NCBI GenBank assembly: GCA_001399705.1
Contig: LJCR01000180.1
Span: 1 to 5,610 of the forward strand
Source of the DNA: Kouleothrix aurantiaca
Lineage (GTDB): Bacteria > Chloroflexota > Chloroflexia > Chloroflexales > Roseiflexaceae
Reading direction: 5' to 3'
DNA: 5,610 nt
Shown here: positions 4,929-5,610 of the stretch, in pieces
Layout of the letters: every line of letters starts with the position of its first letter
Numbering within the stretch: the first letter of the stretch is position 1
Translations under genes and position numbers: made by a program
Notes under the pieces: model-generated
Database searches by the model: none
Told to the model about the DNA's origin: nothing
Seen by the model: only the letters and a program-made list of their open reading frames with translations

Positions 4929-5610
4929 CTACTGGCGCACCGCGATCCCGCGCTCTGCGTAGCACGCTTTCGGCCCTTTGGCGCGCCAGCAGGTGATCCA
5001 GTTTTCCATGTCGGCGATATACGTCGGCGGGTTATTGCCGTCCTTGCCCACCGGCGCATATTTCCAGACCGCCTTCGCGGGGGTGTCCTTGCCCTCAGCC
5101 ACGTATTCGCGCAGGATGACGCCTTTCCAGGTACGCACGCTGGTAGCGTAATCCGGGTACACGCCTGCGCAGCCGTTGCCCCAGTCGACGGCCAGGTCGG
5201 CGATGCGCGCGTCGCCTGGAAAGCACTGCACGCCGTGAAGGTTACGCCCGCCGCAGCAGGGATCGACCGAGCCGTCGGCGCGCAGCGTCGGCAGCCTGCC
5301 GACGCCCTTGGGGTTGGTTCCCAGCCCGGTCTCATGCATGCCCTGCGCGGCCTCGATGCCTGGATCGATGATGCCCTCCTCGTCGCGTGTGGCGAGGATG
5401 TCGTACATCGTCCCGGCCTCTGGGCAGGCTGGGCTGTCGATCAGGCAGTAGATCGCAATGTAATCGTCTCGCGAGATGCTTGGCGGTGCGTCGTAGCGGA
5501 AATCGCCGCTCGGGACGACCGGTATGGGCGTGCCGTGCTGGGGAGCGGCGCTCTGCACGGCCACCCCGCTGAGGCCCGGGACCGCGGTCGGCGGAGCCTG
5601 AGGTGCGGGA
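4929..5610 (-). CDS. Secreted peptidoglycan hydrolase, glucosaminidase-like (partial, N-terminus off right edge)
   Basis: The frame is open to the window edge, and its first 30 or so visible residues are a Pro/Ala-rich linker, so the true start and any signal peptide probably lie outside. A GTG at 5564 is a possible but poorly supported start. Numbering from that GTG, IDPGIEAAQGMHETGLGTNP (66-85) resembles the catalytic region of lysozyme-fold glucosaminidases, with Glu78 as the likely acid; such enzymes cut the glycan strands of peptidoglycan. The C-terminal KYAP..DGNNPPTYIADMENW (168-189) matches the usual end of that fold. Eight cysteines (40, 47, 103, 104, 114, 132, 192, 201) are visible, unusual for this fold and suggesting disulfides outside the cell. 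Together with the lipoprotein downstream it could open the wall for a conjugation apparatus (VirB1-like role), or act in wall turnover. A muramidase or transglycosylase activity is the main alternative. Confidence 0.75.
   Translation of the reverse strand, partial: PAPQAPPTAVPGLSGVAVQSAAPQHGTPIPVVPSGDFRYDAPPSISRDDYIAIYCLIDSPACPEAGTMYDILATRDEEGIIDPGIEAAQGMHETGLGTNPKGVGRLPTLRADGSVDPCCGGRNLHGVQCFPGDARIADLAVDWGNGCAGVYPDYATSVRTWKGVILREYVAEGKDTPAKAVWKYAPVGKDGNNPPTYIADMENWITCWRAKGPKACYAERGIAVRQ

Noticed and set aside
1..5610. CRISPR array, tRNA, rRNA or insertion sequence
   Set aside because: No regularly spaced repeats, no cloverleaf or rRNA-like sequence, and no transposase motif or terminal inverted repeats with target duplication were seen.

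Overview
This is a GC-rich window in which every supportable gene lies on the minus strand. It looks like accessory or plasmid-type DNA from a high-GC bacterium. The sequence does not fix the taxon; Chloroflexota, Actinomycetota and similar groups would all fit. The plasmid reading rests on three things: an actin-like (ParM/StbA-type) protein, two ribbon-helix-helix (RHH) DNA-binding proteins, and a secreted wall hydrolase next to a lipoprotein. Long plus-strand ORFs are present but are GC-rich antisense shadows.

In transcription order (right to left) the layout is as follows. (1) 5610-4929: the C-terminal part of a secreted, Cys-rich, glucosaminidase-type peptidoglycan hydrolase, cut by the window edge. 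(2) 4809-4063: a lipoprotein of about 248 aa with a clear lipobox. (3) 4062-3623: a non-coding stretch, less GC-rich towards its left end. It holds an imperfect direct repeat, small hairpins and, at its left end, a 38-bp near-palindrome lying over a promoter. (4) 3622-1348: a tight four-gene operon. It encodes a 157-aa protein with a small N-terminal domain and a C-terminal RHH, a 62-aa RHH protein that appears paralogous to it, a 153-aa double zinc-ribbon protein, and a 382-aa radical SAM protein of the spore photoproduct lyase (SPL/SplB) family. The genes overlap by 8 nt, then 1 nt, then are separated by 10 nt, and the promoter appears to give a leaderless mRNA. (5) 1257-about 840: a region with a good ribosome-binding site and start codon but a reading frame that breaks after 34 codons, probably a decayed or frameshifted gene. 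(6) 650-1: the N-terminal 216 residues of a ParM/StbA-like actin homologue that runs off the left edge.

The four-gene operon is the most interesting part. Its first two products are likely regulators, and the palindrome over the -35 region is a natural site for RHH autorepression. The payload would be the zinc-ribbon protein and the SPL-like enzyme. That enzyme keeps the radical SAM cluster motif but shows no cysteine in the region where true SPL carries its hydrogen-donor cysteine, and it has an extra C-terminal cysteine cluster. A nucleic-acid modification or repair role is plausible but not shown. The RHH pair could instead, or also, serve as ParR-like adaptors for the nearby actin-like protein.
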